DNA from: Candidatus Omnitrophota bacterium
GTDB taxonomy: Bacteria; Omnitrophota; Gorgyraeia; Zapsychrales; Fredricksoniimonadaceae
Direction: 5' to 3'
DNA: 46,937 nucleotides
Assembly: GCA_021731625.1 (NCBI GenBank)
Contig: JAKFXC010000030.1
Span: 1 to 46,937, forward strand
A program made the position numbers and the translations under genes. Of this stretch, positions 28,929-36,784 are shown piece by piece (position 1 is the first letter of the stretch; the number at the start of each line of letters is the position of its first letter). The notes below the pieces were generated by a model, which saw only the letters and a program-made list of their open reading frames with translations, was not told where the DNA came from and did no database searches.

Positions 28929-29666
28929 ATGGCCAGTGAATTAATTAAGAAGTTGCTCGAAGCAGGCGTGCATTTCGGTCACCAAAGCCGTCGCTGGAAC
29001 CCCAAGATGAAAAAGTTTATATTCGGGGAACGCGGCGGCATTTATATTATTGACCTGGAAAAGACCGTGGACCGGCTGAATGCGGCAAGGGATTTTATCC
29101 GCGACGCGGCCGCCAAAGGCGGCAAGATCCTCTTCGTGGGCACCAAGAAGCAGGCCCAAGATGTCATCGAAGAGGAGGCCAAACGCTGCGGGGGGTTCTA
29201 CGTCAAGAACCGTTGGATGGGCGGGTTGCTGACCAATCTAGAGACCGTCAAAAAGTCGGTCAAGAAACTCAACGACATTGAAAAAATGGAAAACAACGGC
29301 ACCGTCGGTCGGCTGACTAAAAAAGAAGCGTCCTTGCTCATGAAAGAAAAAGACCGCCTGTTGCGGGACTTGGGCGGCATCCGCGAAATGCCGGTTGTTC
29401 CCCAGGTGCTGTTTGTGGTGGACACCAAAAAAGAAGAGATTGCGGTCGCCGAAGCCAATCGTTTGGGCCTGCCCGTGGTTGGTTTAATCGACACCAATTC
29501 CGACCCTGAGCTTATTCAGTATCCGATCCCCGGCAATGACGATGCGGTCAAGTCCATCAAATTTATCACCGCGCTCATGGTAGACAGCATTCTGGAAGGT
29601 CAAAAAGAATTCCTGGCCGGAAAAAAAGCCCAAACCCAATCCCAGGCCCAGGAAGTGACTGTTTAA
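28929..29666 (+). CDS. rpsB: 30S ribosomal protein S2
   Basis: S2 binds the head-body junction of the 30S subunit. The 245 residues begin 'L-L-E-A-G-V-H-F-G-H-Q-S-R-R-W-N-P-K-M' and contain 'G-T-K-K-Q-A-Q', 'N-R-W-M-G-G-L-L-T-N' and 'G-L-I-D-T-N-S-D-P', the standard family blocks, then a Gln-rich tail. The ATG follows a strong AAGGAGG. It heads the classical rpsB-tsf-pyrH-frr operon. In E. coli S2 represses its own operon through the leader; a 130-base leader is present here but its structure is not proven. Confidence 0.97.
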   Translation: MASELIKKLLEAGVHFGHQSRRWNPKMKKFIFGERGGIYIIDLEKTVDRLNAARDFIRDAAAKGGKILFVGTKKQAQDVIEEEAKRCGGFYVKNRWMGGLLTNLETVKKSVKKLNDIEKMENNGTVGRLTKKEASLLMKEKDRLLRDLGGIREMPVVPQVLFVVDTKKEEIAVAEANRLGLPVVGLIDTNSDPELIQYPIPGNDDAVKSIKFITALMVDSILEGQKEFLAGKKAQTQSQAQEVTV

Positions 29667-29679
29667 CACGGAGAACAAC

Positions 29680-30141
29680 ATGATGGCTGTATCATCAGGA
29701 GATATCAAACGTTTAAGGGAAGAAACCAGTTGCGGGATCATCGACTGTAAAAAGGCCCTGGAAGAGGCAAGAGGCGATTTTGCAAAAGCCAAAGACTTTT
29801 TGCGCAAACGCGGCCTAGAGATGGCAGCTAAGAAAAGCGACCGCGTGGCCAAGGAAGGACGGGTCGAAGGATATATCCATCCGGGCAATAAAATCGGCGT
29901 CGTCGTTGAAGTCAATTGCGAGACCGATTTTGTGGCCCGTAGCGACGATTTTGTGCAATTTACCAAAGACCTGGCCATGCACATTGCTTGGACTAATCCT
30001 GCCAGTACTGAGGCGTTGCTTAAAGAGCCATATCTTAAAGATGCCGGCAAAACCATTCAAGACCTGCTCAATGAACTCGTCGCGAAAATCGGCGAGAATA
30101 CAGTCATTGGGCGGTTTTCCCGTTTTAAAATTGGAGAGTAA
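29680..30141 (+). CDS. tsf: Elongation factor Ts, short form
   Basis: EF-Ts exchanges GDP for GTP on EF-Tu. The N-terminal UBA-like domain '[16 protein letters not shown]' is followed by the core with '[12 protein letters not shown]'. At 153 residues the protein is far shorter than E. coli EF-Ts (about 280) and shorter than the Thermus form (about 196). It nevertheless ends in '[13 protein letters not shown]', like the natural C terminus of the Thermus form, so it looks like a complete compact variant with one core subdomain. Two ATG codons are adjacent at the start. It lies 13 bases after rpsB and one base before pyrH. Confidence 0.93.
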   Translation: MMAVSSGDIKRLREETSCGIIDCKKALEEARGDFAKAKDFLRKRGLEMAAKKSDRVAKEGRVEGYIHPGNKIGVVVEVNCETDFVARSDDFVQFTKDLAMHIAWTNPASTEALLKEPYLKDAGKTIQDLLNELVAKIGENTVIGRFSRFKIGE

Positions 30142-30142
30142 A

Positions 30143-30865
30143 TTGGCCAAATCAAAGCCCGTTTTTAAAAGAGTCCTTTTGAAACTCAGCGGCGAGGCTT
30201 TGCTGGGCCGTTTGCAGCACGGCATCGACGCAGAAATGTGCGCCTCCTTAGCACAGGATGTCAAAGAAGTGCATGGCGCCGGTGTGGAAGTGGCCGTCGT
30301 GGTCGGGGGTGGTAACATTTTTCGCGGGCAGGTGGAGGGCAAGCGTTTTGGGTTGGACCGGTCGGTGGCCGATTATATGGGCATGCTGGCAACCGTCATG
30401 AACGGACTGGCCCTGCAAAATGCCCTGGAGCAGATTGGCGTTCCCACGCGGGTGATGACGGCGATCGAGATGCAGGCCGTCGCGGAACCTTACATTCTAC
30501 GGCGGGCCATCCGCCATTTGGAAAAACGCCGGGTGGTCATCTTTGTGGCCGGCACCGGCAATCCTTATTTTACCACCGACACGGCTGCTGCGCTGCGGGC
30601 CACCGAGATCAAATGCGATGTCATCATGAAGGGCACCAAAGTCGATGGCGTTTATTCCGCTGACCCCGTCAAAGACAAGACCGCCAAAAGATACACGGAA
30701 GTCAAATTCATCGATGTGCTCAAGCAAAATTTGAAAGTGATGGACGCCACCGCGATTAGCATGTGCATGGACAACTCCATCCCCATCATTGTGTTTAATC
30801 TTCTAGAGAAGGGTAATGTCCAAAAAGCGGTGTTTGGGGAAAAAATAGGGACCATCGTCCGTTAA
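30143..30865 (+). CDS. pyrH: Uridylate kinase
   Basis: PyrH phosphorylates UMP to UDP with ATP and is allosterically regulated in most bacteria. The 240 residues start '[12 protein letters not shown]', then '[11 protein letters not shown]', '[12 protein letters not shown]', '[11 protein letters not shown]' and 'K-G-T-K-V-D-G-V-Y'. The start is a TTG at 30143, five bases after GGAGAG. The frame stays open upstream through tsf, but without conserved sequence. The overlap and spacing indicate tight coupling with tsf. Confidence 0.96.
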   Translation: MAKSKPVFKRVLLKLSGEALLGRLQHGIDAEMCASLAQDVKEVHGAGVEVAVVVGGGNIFRGQVEGKRFGLDRSVADYMGMLATVMNGLALQNALEQIGVPTRVMTAIEMQAVAEPYILRRAIRHLEKRRVVIFVAGTGNPYFTTDTAAALRATEIKCDVIMKGTKVDGVYSADPVKDKTAKRYTEVKFIDVLKQNLKVMDATAISMCMDNSIPIIVFNLLEKGNVQKAVFGEKIGTIVR

Positions 30866-30878
30866 CTGCGAGGCGCTT

Positions 30879-31439
30879 ATGACTGGTAAAGACATTTTAA
30901 GAGACACCGAAGGCAAGATGAAGAAGGCGATGGAGACCATGCTGCGGGAATTTTCCGAAGTGCGCACCGGCAGGGCGCAGCCGGCCTTGATTGATGATAT
31001 GCATATCGATTATTACGGCACCTCGACCCCGATTAAGCAGATCGCGGCGGTGTCCGCACCCGACCCCCGGCAGATCGTCATCCAGCCGTGGGACGCCAAC
31101 GCCATCAAAGACATTGAGACTGCGATCCTCAATTCCAAATTAGGCATTACGCCAAACAGCGATGGCAAGTTCATCCGTCTGGCGTTTCCGCCGCTGTCTT
31201 CCGAGCGCCGGGAGGAATTCATCAAAGTGTGCAAAGACATGGCCGAGCGCGGGCGGGTGACCATGCGCACCATCCGCCGGGACGCCAATGATAAAGCCAA
31301 GAAGATGCAAGGGGAAGGGCACGTCAGCGAAGACGAAAAATTTAAGACGGAAGAAGAAGTGCAGAAGATGACCGACCGCTTTATCAAGGAGATTGATGTT
31401 CTGCTGGATAAAAAGAGCAAAGAGCTAAGGGAAGTATAA
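30879..31439 (+). CDS. frr: Ribosome recycling factor
   Basis: RRF splits post-termination ribosomes together with EF-G. The 186-residue length is standard. Family blocks include 'R-T-G-R-A-Q-P-A-L-I-D', 'Y-Y-G-T-S-T-P-I-K-Q', 'I-Q-P-W-D', 'L-G-I-T-P-N-S-D-G' and 'I-R-R-D-A-N-D-K-A-K-K'. It ends the rpsB operon. In many genomes uppS and cdsA follow frr directly; here those genes lie about 23 kb upstream, so the ancestral cluster has been split. Confidence 0.97.
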   Translation: MTGKDILRDTEGKMKKAMETMLREFSEVRTGRAQPALIDDMHIDYYGTSTPIKQIAAVSAPDPRQIVIQPWDANAIKDIETAILNSKLGITPNSDGKFIRLAFPPLSSERREEFIKVCKDMAERGRVTMRTIRRDANDKAKKMQGEGHVSEDEKFKTEEEVQKMTDRFIKEIDVLLDKKSKELREV

Positions 31440-31467
31440 GAATTTCCGTATTTGCAATAGTATAAGC

Positions 31468-31541
31468 GACCCACTAGCTCACCCTGGTAGAGCACCACCC
31501 TTTTAAGGTGGGGGTACCGCGTTCGAGTCGCGGGTGGGTCA
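31468..31541 (+). tRNA. tRNA-Lys (anticodon TTT)
   Basis: A 74-base cloverleaf: acceptor stem GACCCAC/GTGGGTC with no mismatch, D arm GCTC/GAGC, anticodon stem CCACC/GGTGG with loop CTTTTAA, a five-base variable loop, T arm CCGCG-TTCGAGT-CGCGG and discriminator A. CCA is not encoded. It lies 28 bases after frr and may be part of that transcript. Confidence 0.95.
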
Positions 31542-31552
31542 CGTATTTATTT

Positions 31553-31590
31553 AGGGACAGCGAACCTGTCCCCGCAGGGGACAACTCCCT
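31553..31590 (+). repeat. REP-like overlapping hairpins between tRNA genes
   Basis: GGGACAG (31554-31560) pairs with CTGTCCC (31566-31572). The overlapping GTCCCC (31568-31573) can instead pair with GGGGAC (31577-31582) around a three-base loop. AGGGA and TCCCT at the two ends add a further outer pairing. The two inner hairpins are mutually exclusive. The GGGGACA/TGTCCCC flavour resembles the large palindrome at 40213-40262 and suggests REP-type elements mobilised by TnpA-REP transposases, none of which is encoded here. Confidence 0.6.
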
Positions 31591-31615
31591 ATTGATTCCA
31601 TTTTGCTGAGGGCGC

Positions 31616-31651
31616 ACTTGCTTTTCTAGAAAAGGAAGTAAGGAAGCAAGT
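31616..31651 (+). repeat. Inverted repeat containing a 14-base palindrome
   Basis: ACTTGCTT (31616-31623) pairs with AAGCAAGT (31644-31651). Inside it CTTTTCTAGAAAAG (31621-31634) is itself a perfect palindrome. It lies between tRNA-Lys and tRNA-Leu in a segment with no coding potential. Confidence 0.55.
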
Positions 31652-31654
31652 ACA

Positions 31655-31710
31655 GCCCCCAAATTTCTCTAGAAGAATTTGAAAAAGTAACATTGCGGAA
31701 ATTTGGGGGC
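31655..31710 (+). repeat. 13-base perfect inverted repeat running into tRNA-Leu
   Basis: GCCCCCAAATTTC (31655-31667) is the exact reverse complement of GAAATTTGGGGGC (31698-31710), with 30 bases between. The last four bases of the 3' arm are the first four of the tRNA-Leu acceptor stem. In RNA the hairpin would compete with the cloverleaf until the 5' leader is removed; in DNA it resembles an insertion end abutting a tRNA gene. Confidence 0.7.
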
Positions 31711-31788
31711 GGGTGGCGGAATTGGTAGACGCGCATGCCTTAGGAGCATGTGGGGAAACCCGTGGAGGTTCGATTCCTCTTCCGCCCA
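31707..31788 (+). tRNA. tRNA-Leu (anticodon TAG)
   Basis: A class II tRNA of 82 bases. The acceptor GGGCGGG pairs with TCCGCCC (one wobble), then the D arm with 'AATTGGTAGAC', anticodon stem CATGC/GCATG with loop CTTAGGA, a variable arm GGG-AAA-CCC, T arm GGAGG-TTCGATT-CCTCT and discriminator A. CCA is not encoded. The 5' end is shared with a 13-base inverted repeat. Confidence 0.95.
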
Positions 31789-31823
31789 TGATTGGTAGTT
31801 CACCGTCGAAAGGAACACACAAG

Positions 31824-32735
31824 ATGACCATACACGGTAAAATCTGTTTTGCCTCTGGCAAAATGGGTGACTATGACATATGGGCTATGGATCTAAACTC
31901 GAAACAGTTAAAACAGTTAACTTCGGGAGATTATTGGAACGATTGCCCTAAATGGTCCCCGGACGGTAAAAAAATTGTTTTTATCTCCAACCGCACCGGA
32001 AGTCCGGAAATTTGGATGATGAATGAGGATGGGCAGGAGCAGACCAGAATTACAAAAGAAAGTCGGTGGCACAACACTCCGGATTGGTCGCCTGACGGGA
32101 AAAGGTTGGTTTGTTGTGCCAACTATCATAACAACTTTGATGTGTATACCATGAGCGTCCACGGTTCCGATCTAATCCAAATTACAAATTATGAAGCGTC
32201 AGATTACACGCCACAATATTCTCCGGACGGTAAAAAAATTCTTTTTGCTTCTAAACGGGATGGTAACGCCAATATTTGGATCTACGATCTAAACACCGGA
32301 AAATCCGATCGGTTGACGAATTATGAGGGAGATGATTATGCTCCCTCTTATTCTCCAGACGGCTCAAAGATCGCTTATGTGTCCGGACTAAGAGGGGTCT
32401 TGGAAGAAAATTTAGAAATTTTTATAATGGATTCGAAGGGAGAGAACTCATACGCCGTGACCCAAAACCCCGGCGAAGACCGGTTTGTTGGCTGGTCGCC
32501 GGAGGGAAAATACCTCATTTATACCTCAGGGCGGGCAGGTGCTGTGGCGGAAAGACTGACGGTCTTGGAAGTGGGAAAGACCTTTAAGCAGGAGTTAAAA
32601 TTTGACCGGTCCAAACTTGAGACGGAGATTGATGCCCATCCGAAGGCGGTTGGCATTTTTGAATTTTTTCCTGAAAGTATTGTCCGAAAGTTTTATCCGG
32701 AATCATTTTGGGGGACCGAGAGGTTTCCGGACTAG
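31824..32735 (+). CDS. TolB/PD40-type beta-propeller protein without signal peptide
   Basis: A 303-residue protein made of about six WD40-like PD40 repeats, each with the core '[WY]-S-P-D-G-K-K-I' followed by 'F-x-S-x-R-x-G' and a tail such as 'I-W-M-M-N' or 'I-W-I-Y-D-L-N-T'. Such propellers occur in TolB and many secreted binding proteins. Here there is no signal peptide, so it would stay in the cytoplasm unless the start is misjudged. The frame continues upstream through tRNA-Leu, but an ATG at 31824 with AAGGA about nine bases before it is the credible start. The C-terminal part (about 265-303) lacks repeats. Ligand and role are unknown. Confidence 0.85.
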   Translation: MTIHGKICFASGKMGDYDIWAMDLNSKQLKQLTSGDYWNDCPKWSPDGKKIVFISNRTGSPEIWMMNEDGQEQTRITKESRWHNTPDWSPDGKRLVCCANYHNNFDVYTMSVHGSDLIQITNYEASDYTPQYSPDGKKILFASKRDGNANIWIYDLNTGKSDRLTNYEGDDYAPSYSPDGSKIAYVSGLRGVLEENLEIFIMDSKGENSYAVTQNPGEDRFVGWSPEGKYLIYTSGRAGAVAERLTVLEVGKTFKQELKFDRSKLETEIDAHPKAVGIFEFFPESIVRKFYPESFWGTERFPD

Positions 32736-32926
32736 AAATATTAGCAAAATATAGGTCACCTCCTATTCCGAATATACCTGGCACAGGGGTTTGGAGGCGG
32801 GTTTTCGCTGACGGACCTAAGCGTTCTCTTGAATCTGCGACACGTCAAGATAAACCAGAGGTCCTCAAGAAGATCGACGGCAAGCGAGCGACACAATCGG
32901 ATGCTTTTAATGAGCCAGTGAGCTAT
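32736..32926 (+). other. Non-coding stretch before tRNA-Gly
   Basis: I see no gene here. An open frame crosses it and continues through tRNA-Gly, but it lacks a ribosome binding site and its latter half is simply translated tRNA. TCACCTCCT at 32756-32764 resembles the 3' end of 16S rRNA but has no rRNA around it. No promoter or terminator is convincing. Confidence 0.5.
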
Positions 32927-32999
32927 GCGGCGGTAATTCAGTTGGTAGAATGCCACCTTGCCAAGGTGGATGCCAAGGGTTCGAATCCCTTCCGCCGCT
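32927..32999 (+). tRNA. tRNA-Gly (anticodon GCC)
   Basis: A 73-base cloverleaf with acceptor GCGGCGG/CCGCCGC, D loop 'AATTCAGTTGGTAGAAT', anticodon stem CCACC/GGTGG with loop TTGCCAA, T arm AAGGG-TTCGAAT-CCCTT and discriminator T. CCA is not encoded. The next gene begins 21 bases downstream. Confidence 0.96.
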
Positions 33000-33020
33000 C
33001 CAAGATATATCGGAGGATGA

Positions 33021-33491
33021 ATGAAAATATCTGAGTTTTTAATCAAGGACGCTGTCACCAATCAACTCAAGGCCTCCACCAAAGCCGAAGTCATTATCGA
33101 AATGGTCGGCCTGTTGGTCGACGCCGAAGCCATTGAAAAGAAGCAGAAGAACAAAGTCATTGATGTCTTGATGGCCCGGGAGGCCTTAGGTTCAACGGCC
33201 ATCGGCCAGGGCATCGCCATTCCCCACGGCAAGACCGACGCCACGGACCAATTGGTGGCGTCCCTGGCGGTCAGCAAAAAAGGCATTAATTTCGATTCGC
33301 TCGACGGTGAACCCGCCTTTATTTTTTTCCTGCTCGTGGCCCCGGCAGATTCCGCCGGCCCCCATCTGAAAGCCCTGGCCCGCGTTTCCCGCCTGCTTAA
33401 GGATAAATTCTTCCGCGATAGTCTCAAAAGCGCCAAACAGAACAAAGACATCCTGGATTTGATCTCCCAGGAAGATTCACGCATCGGTTAA
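33021..33491 (+). CDS. PTS EIIA component, PtsN/fructose type
   Basis: A 156-residue EIIA domain of the mannitol-fructose (type 2) class. The phosphorylated residue is His69 in 'G-I-A-I-P-H-G-K-T', and the preceding 'M-A-R-E-A-L-G-S-T-A-I-G' is the family block. No EIIB or EIIC domain is fused or adjacent, so it is more likely a regulatory PtsN-like protein than part of a sugar transporter. GGAGG precedes the ATG. HPr and EI, its phosphate donors, are two and three genes downstream. Confidence 0.9.
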   Translation: MKISEFLIKDAVTNQLKASTKAEVIIEMVGLLVDAEAIEKKQKNKVIDVLMAREALGSTAIGQGIAIPHGKTDATDQLVASLAVSKKGINFDSLDGEPAFIFFLLVAPADSAGPHLKALARVSRLLKDKFFRDSLKSAKQNKDILDLISQEDSRIG

Positions 33492-33494
33492 AAC

Positions 33495-34751
33495 GTGAAC
33501 AAAAATCCCATGTCCAATAATTTTTCCAAATGGCTTTATCCCGGCATTAAAGTCAAACGATGGATCTTCGCGGCGTTGTTTGGCGTGGTGGTTGTCGGGG
33601 TCGGGTTTGTCTTTGCCATGTCTCAGTATTCGTTTGTCAGCATGGGCGGCATTGTCATTATTTTATGCGGCCTGATGTTCATTATCCTGGGCATGGGGAA
33701 AATGATTGTGTCCCTCATCACCCTTTTTCTGCCGCAACGCGAACGGGATTTAGTCAACATTTTATACCAGCGCCGGTATCTCGAGCGGGGGCCGAAAATC
33801 GTGGCCATTGGCGGCGGGCACGGGTTGTCGCATGTGCTCTTTGGGCTTAAAGAATACACGGCGAATCTGACCGCCATTGTGACCGTGGCCGACAGCGGCG
33901 GCTCCTCGGGACGGTTGCGCGAAGAGTTTAATATCGTGGCCCCCGGCGACATCCGCAACTGCCTGGTGGCACTCGCCGATGCCCCGGCTTTGATGGGGCA
34001 GTTATTTCAATACCGGTTCGCCGAAGGGTCGGGACTTAAGGGCCACAATTTTGGGAATTTATTTTTGACCGCCATGGTGCAACTGTGCGGCGGCGATTTT
34101 CAAAAAGCGGTGGAGGAATCCAGTAAAGTCCTGGCCATCCGCGGTAAAGTCATTCCTTCGACGGTACACAATGTCCATCTGGTGGCCGAATATATGGATG
34201 GCACCCGACAGGAAGGGGAAGCCAAAATCCCCAAGAAAAATATTTCCATAAAACGCCTATCTCTCAAACCGGAGGACGCCCAACCGTCCCCAGACGCCTT
34301 AAGCGCCATCGCCGAAGCCGACATCATCGTCATCGGTCCGGGAAGTTTGTACACCAGCATTCTCCCAAATCTCATCATCCGCGGGATGTCGGAAGCCATT
34401 GCCAAATCGTCGGGCTACAAAATTTATGTGTGCAATGTGATGACCCAAAACGGGGAGACGGACGCGCTGTCGGCGGCAGACCATGTGCGGGCTTTGATTG
34501 ACCATGCCAACACCGCGGTCATCGACGCCTGCTTAATCAATGATGCTGAGGTCCCGGAAGAGGCCCTCAAGCGTTACCGCAGCGAGGATTCCTATCCGGT
34601 CAAACCAGACCCCGACATCATCAGATCTTTAGGATACCGCGTGGTGGCCACCGATTTGCTGAGCGTGGCCGATTATGTGCGCCATGATTCCAAGAAATTG
34701 ACCGCTGCCTTGATTAAATTGATTGAATCCCAGAGAGTGATTAAACGTTAA
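33495..34751 (+). CDS. YvcK/CofD-like protein with N-terminal membrane anchor
   Basis: The 418 residues match the YvcK (gluconeogenesis factor, CofD-related) family: 'V-A-I-G-G-G-H-G-L-S' at 103-112, 'T-V-A-D-S-G-G-S-S-G-R-L-R-E', 'A-P-G-D-I-R-N-C-L-V-A-L', 'G-H-N-F-G-N-L-F-L' and 'G-P-G-S-L-Y-T-S-I-L-P-N'. YvcK proteins bind UDP-sugars and affect cell-wall precursor supply and carbon use. Unusually, two hydrophobic segments (about 23-43 and 50-77) precede the domain, so this form is probably membrane-bound. The start is GTG at 33495 or ATG at 33510; neither has a good ribosome binding site. It is sandwiched between EIIA and HPr. Confidence 0.88.
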   Translation: MNKNPMSNNFSKWLYPGIKVKRWIFAALFGVVVVGVGFVFAMSQYSFVSMGGIVIILCGLMFIILGMGKMIVSLITLFLPQRERDLVNILYQRRYLERGPKIVAIGGGHGLSHVLFGLKEYTANLTAIVTVADSGGSSGRLREEFNIVAPGDIRNCLVALADAPALMGQLFQYRFAEGSGLKGHNFGNLFLTAMVQLCGGDFQKAVEESSKVLAIRGKVIPSTVHNVHLVAEYMDGTRQEGEAKIPKKNISIKRLSLKPEDAQPSPDALSAIAEADIIVIGPGSLYTSILPNLIIRGMSEAIAKSSGYKIYVCNVMTQNGETDALSAADHVRALIDHANTAVIDACLINDAEVPEEALKRYRSEDSYPVKPDPDIIRSLGYRVVATDLLSVADYVRHDSKKLTAALIKLIESQRVIKR

Positions 34752-34753
34752 AT

Positions 34754-35032
34754 ATGCCCCGCATTGAACGCCAAATGATCATTACCAACAAGAAGGGCTT
34801 GCATGCCAGGCCGGCGGCGCTGTTTGTGCAGATCGCCAATAAATACCAGGCCTCGGTCATGGTGGCCAACGGCGCCGAAAAAGTCAACGGCAGGTCCATC
34901 ATGGGGCTTTTGACCCTGGGGGCGCAGTACCAGACCCCCCTGACCTTGACGGTGGAGGGGGACGATGCGCAAGTCGCCATCGAAGAGTTTGAAGCTTTTT
35001 TCAGCAAACAAGACGAAGAATTGCTCCCATGA
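34754..35032 (+). CDS. Phosphocarrier protein HPr
   Basis: A 92-residue HPr domain. The phosphocarrier histidine is His17 in 'K-G-L-H-A-R-P-A', and the regulatory serine site is Ser48 in '[11 protein letters not shown]'. Ser48 lies in the context phosphorylated by HPr kinase in other bacteria, but no hprK gene is in the window. The gene starts two bases after yvcK and overlaps ptsI by four bases (ATGA). Confidence 0.94.
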   Translation: MPRIERQMIITNKKGLHARPAALFVQIANKYQASVMVANGAEKVNGRSIMGLLTLGAQYQTPLTLTVEGDDAQVAIEEFEAFFSKQDEELLP

Positions 35033-36774
35033 ATGAACTGGTCTTAAAAGGGATCCCGGCGGCCGACGGCATTGCGTATGGCCCCGCCTTTATTTTGGAG
35101 AGCCAGGATTTCATTGTCCCCAAACGCGCCATTGCCGAAAACGAGGTAGCGTCGGAAATCGCCCGTTTTGAGGAGGCCCTGGCCCAGACCCGCCGGGAAA
35201 TGCAGGCCATCAGGGAGAAAGTCAATCTCGAGTTGGGCGGCCGCCACGCCGGGATTTTTGATGCCCACTTGTTGGTCCTGGATGACCCTTTGCTCAAAGA
35301 TCAGGTCATCAAAGGCATCCGGGAAGAGAAACAGGCGGCGGAATATATTTTTATGAAAGTGATCCAGTCTTTTGTGCACACCTTTTCGAAAATTGAAGAT
35401 GAATACCTGCGCGAGCGCACCAGCGATGTCAATGACATTGCTAAACGGGTTTTGAAGCATTTGCTCGACGAAAATAAATGGCACGACCTAGAGCATGTGG
35501 ATTCGGACACGGCCCTGGTGGCCCACGACCTTTCCCCGTCGGATGCGGTGGGCATGTACAGCCCCAAGATCGTGGCCTTTGTCACCGACATCGGAGGCCG
35601 GACTTCGCACACCGCCATCATTGCCAAGTCCCTGGGCGTGCCGGCGGTGGTGGGCTTAAAGGACGCCACCTTGCGCATCACCAATGGCGATTATTTGATT
35701 GTCGACGGGAAAAAAGGCCTGGTGATCATCAACCCCACGCCGTCCACCAAAGAACTTTACTCCAAGGAGCAAAGCAAGATCGCCGCTTCTTTGGGCCAGT
35801 TGGATGATCTTCGGAATTTGCCGGCCCAGACCATCGACGGCAAACGGGCCCTGATTTTGTCCAATTTGGAACTCGCGTCCGAACTCCCCAACCTGCGCAA
35901 ATTCGGGGCTGAGGGGGTGGGGCTGTACCGCACCGAATTCTTGTATATGAACCGGTTGGACTTGCCGTCGGAAGAAGAGCAATACCAGGCCTATAAACGG
36001 GTGGTGGAGGGCATTGCCCCGCTGCCGGTGACCATCCGCACCCTGGATTTAGGCGGCGACAAATTTATTTCCAGCGTCGACATTCCCAAGGACATGCTCC
36101 CGTTTTTGGGCATGCGGGCCATCCGGTTTTGCCTGGAGCAGCCGCAGATGTTTAAGACGCAATTGCGGGCCATCTTGCGCGCGTCGGTGCACGGCCGCAT
36201 CCAGATGATGTACCCCATGATCTCCGGCGTTTCGGAGTTACGCCAGGCCAATGCGATCCTGGCGGAAGTCAAGGCGGGCCTGCAGCGAGACCACCTGGCC
36301 TTTGATGCGAAGATGAAGGTGGGGGTGATGATTGAAGTGCCGTCGGCGGTGATGACCGCCGATACGCTGGCCAAAGAAGCGGACTTCTTTTCGATCGGCA
36401 CCAATGATTTGATCCAATACACCCTGGCGGTCGACCGCGTCAATGAACGCACCGCGCATTTGTACGAGCCGGCCCACCCGGCGGTCTTGCGCATGATTCA
36501 AAAAAGCATTGATGCCGCGCACGGGGAGGGCATTCACGTGGGCTTGTGCGGGGAAATGGCCTCTGACCCGGTGTTGGCTTTTTTATTGCTGGGCCTGGGG
36601 CTGGATGAATTTAGCATGTCACCGGGCAGTATTTTAACCATCAAAAAAATGATCCGCAGCGTGCGTTTTAGCGACGTGATGCGGGTGACTCAGGAAGCCA
36701 TGGGGCTGAGCACCGGTCATGAAGTGGAAGAGTTTACCGGTGAGCAATTGCGCCGCCTGGTGCCCGATCTCTAG
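35029..36774 (+). CDS. ptsI: PTS enzyme I (phosphoenolpyruvate-protein phosphotransferase)
   Basis: Enzyme I takes phosphate from PEP and passes it to HPr. The 581 residues show the N-terminal HPr-binding domain, the active His194 in '[13 protein letters not shown]', then the PEP-binding barrel with '[11 protein letters not shown]', 'R-T-L-D-L-G-G-D-K', '[10 protein letters not shown]' and 'L-C-G-E-M-A-S-D-P'. Length and motifs are those of a standard EI, without a GAF domain as in PtsP. With EIIA, YvcK and HPr it forms a compact phosphorelay without a sugar permease. Confidence 0.96.
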   Translation: MNELVLKGIPAADGIAYGPAFILESQDFIVPKRAIAENEVASEIARFEEALAQTRREMQAIREKVNLELGGRHAGIFDAHLLVLDDPLLKDQVIKGIREEKQAAEYIFMKVIQSFVHTFSKIEDEYLRERTSDVNDIAKRVLKHLLDENKWHDLEHVDSDTALVAHDLSPSDAVGMYSPKIVAFVTDIGGRTSHTAIIAKSLGVPAVVGLKDATLRITNGDYLIVDGKKGLVIINPTPSTKELYSKEQSKIAASLGQLDDLRNLPAQTIDGKRALILSNLELASELPNLRKFGAEGVGLYRTEFLYMNRLDLPSEEEQYQAYKRVVEGIAPLPVTIRTLDLGGDKFISSVDIPKDMLPFLGMRAIRFCLEQPQMFKTQLRAILRASVHGRIQMMYPMISGVSELRQANAILAEVKAGLQRDHLAFDAKMKVGVMIEVPSAVMTADTLAKEADFFSIGTNDLIQYTLAVDRVNERTAHLYEPAHPAVLRMIQKSIDAAHGEGIHVGLCGEMASDPVLAFLLLGLGLDEFSMSPGSILTIKKMIRSVRFSDVMRVTQEAMGLSTGHEVEEFTGEQLRRLVPDL

Positions 36775-36784
36775 GAATAATACT

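Noticed and set aside
32756-32764. TCACCTCCT resembling the 3' end of 16S rRNA
   Set aside because: The upstream sequence is the end of a protein gene, with no rRNA similarity; the match is too short to mean anything.
32708-33034. Open frame of 108 codons across tRNA-Gly
   Set aside because: Its second half is the translated tRNA, there is no ribosome binding site, and it runs into the EIIA start. It is not a gene.
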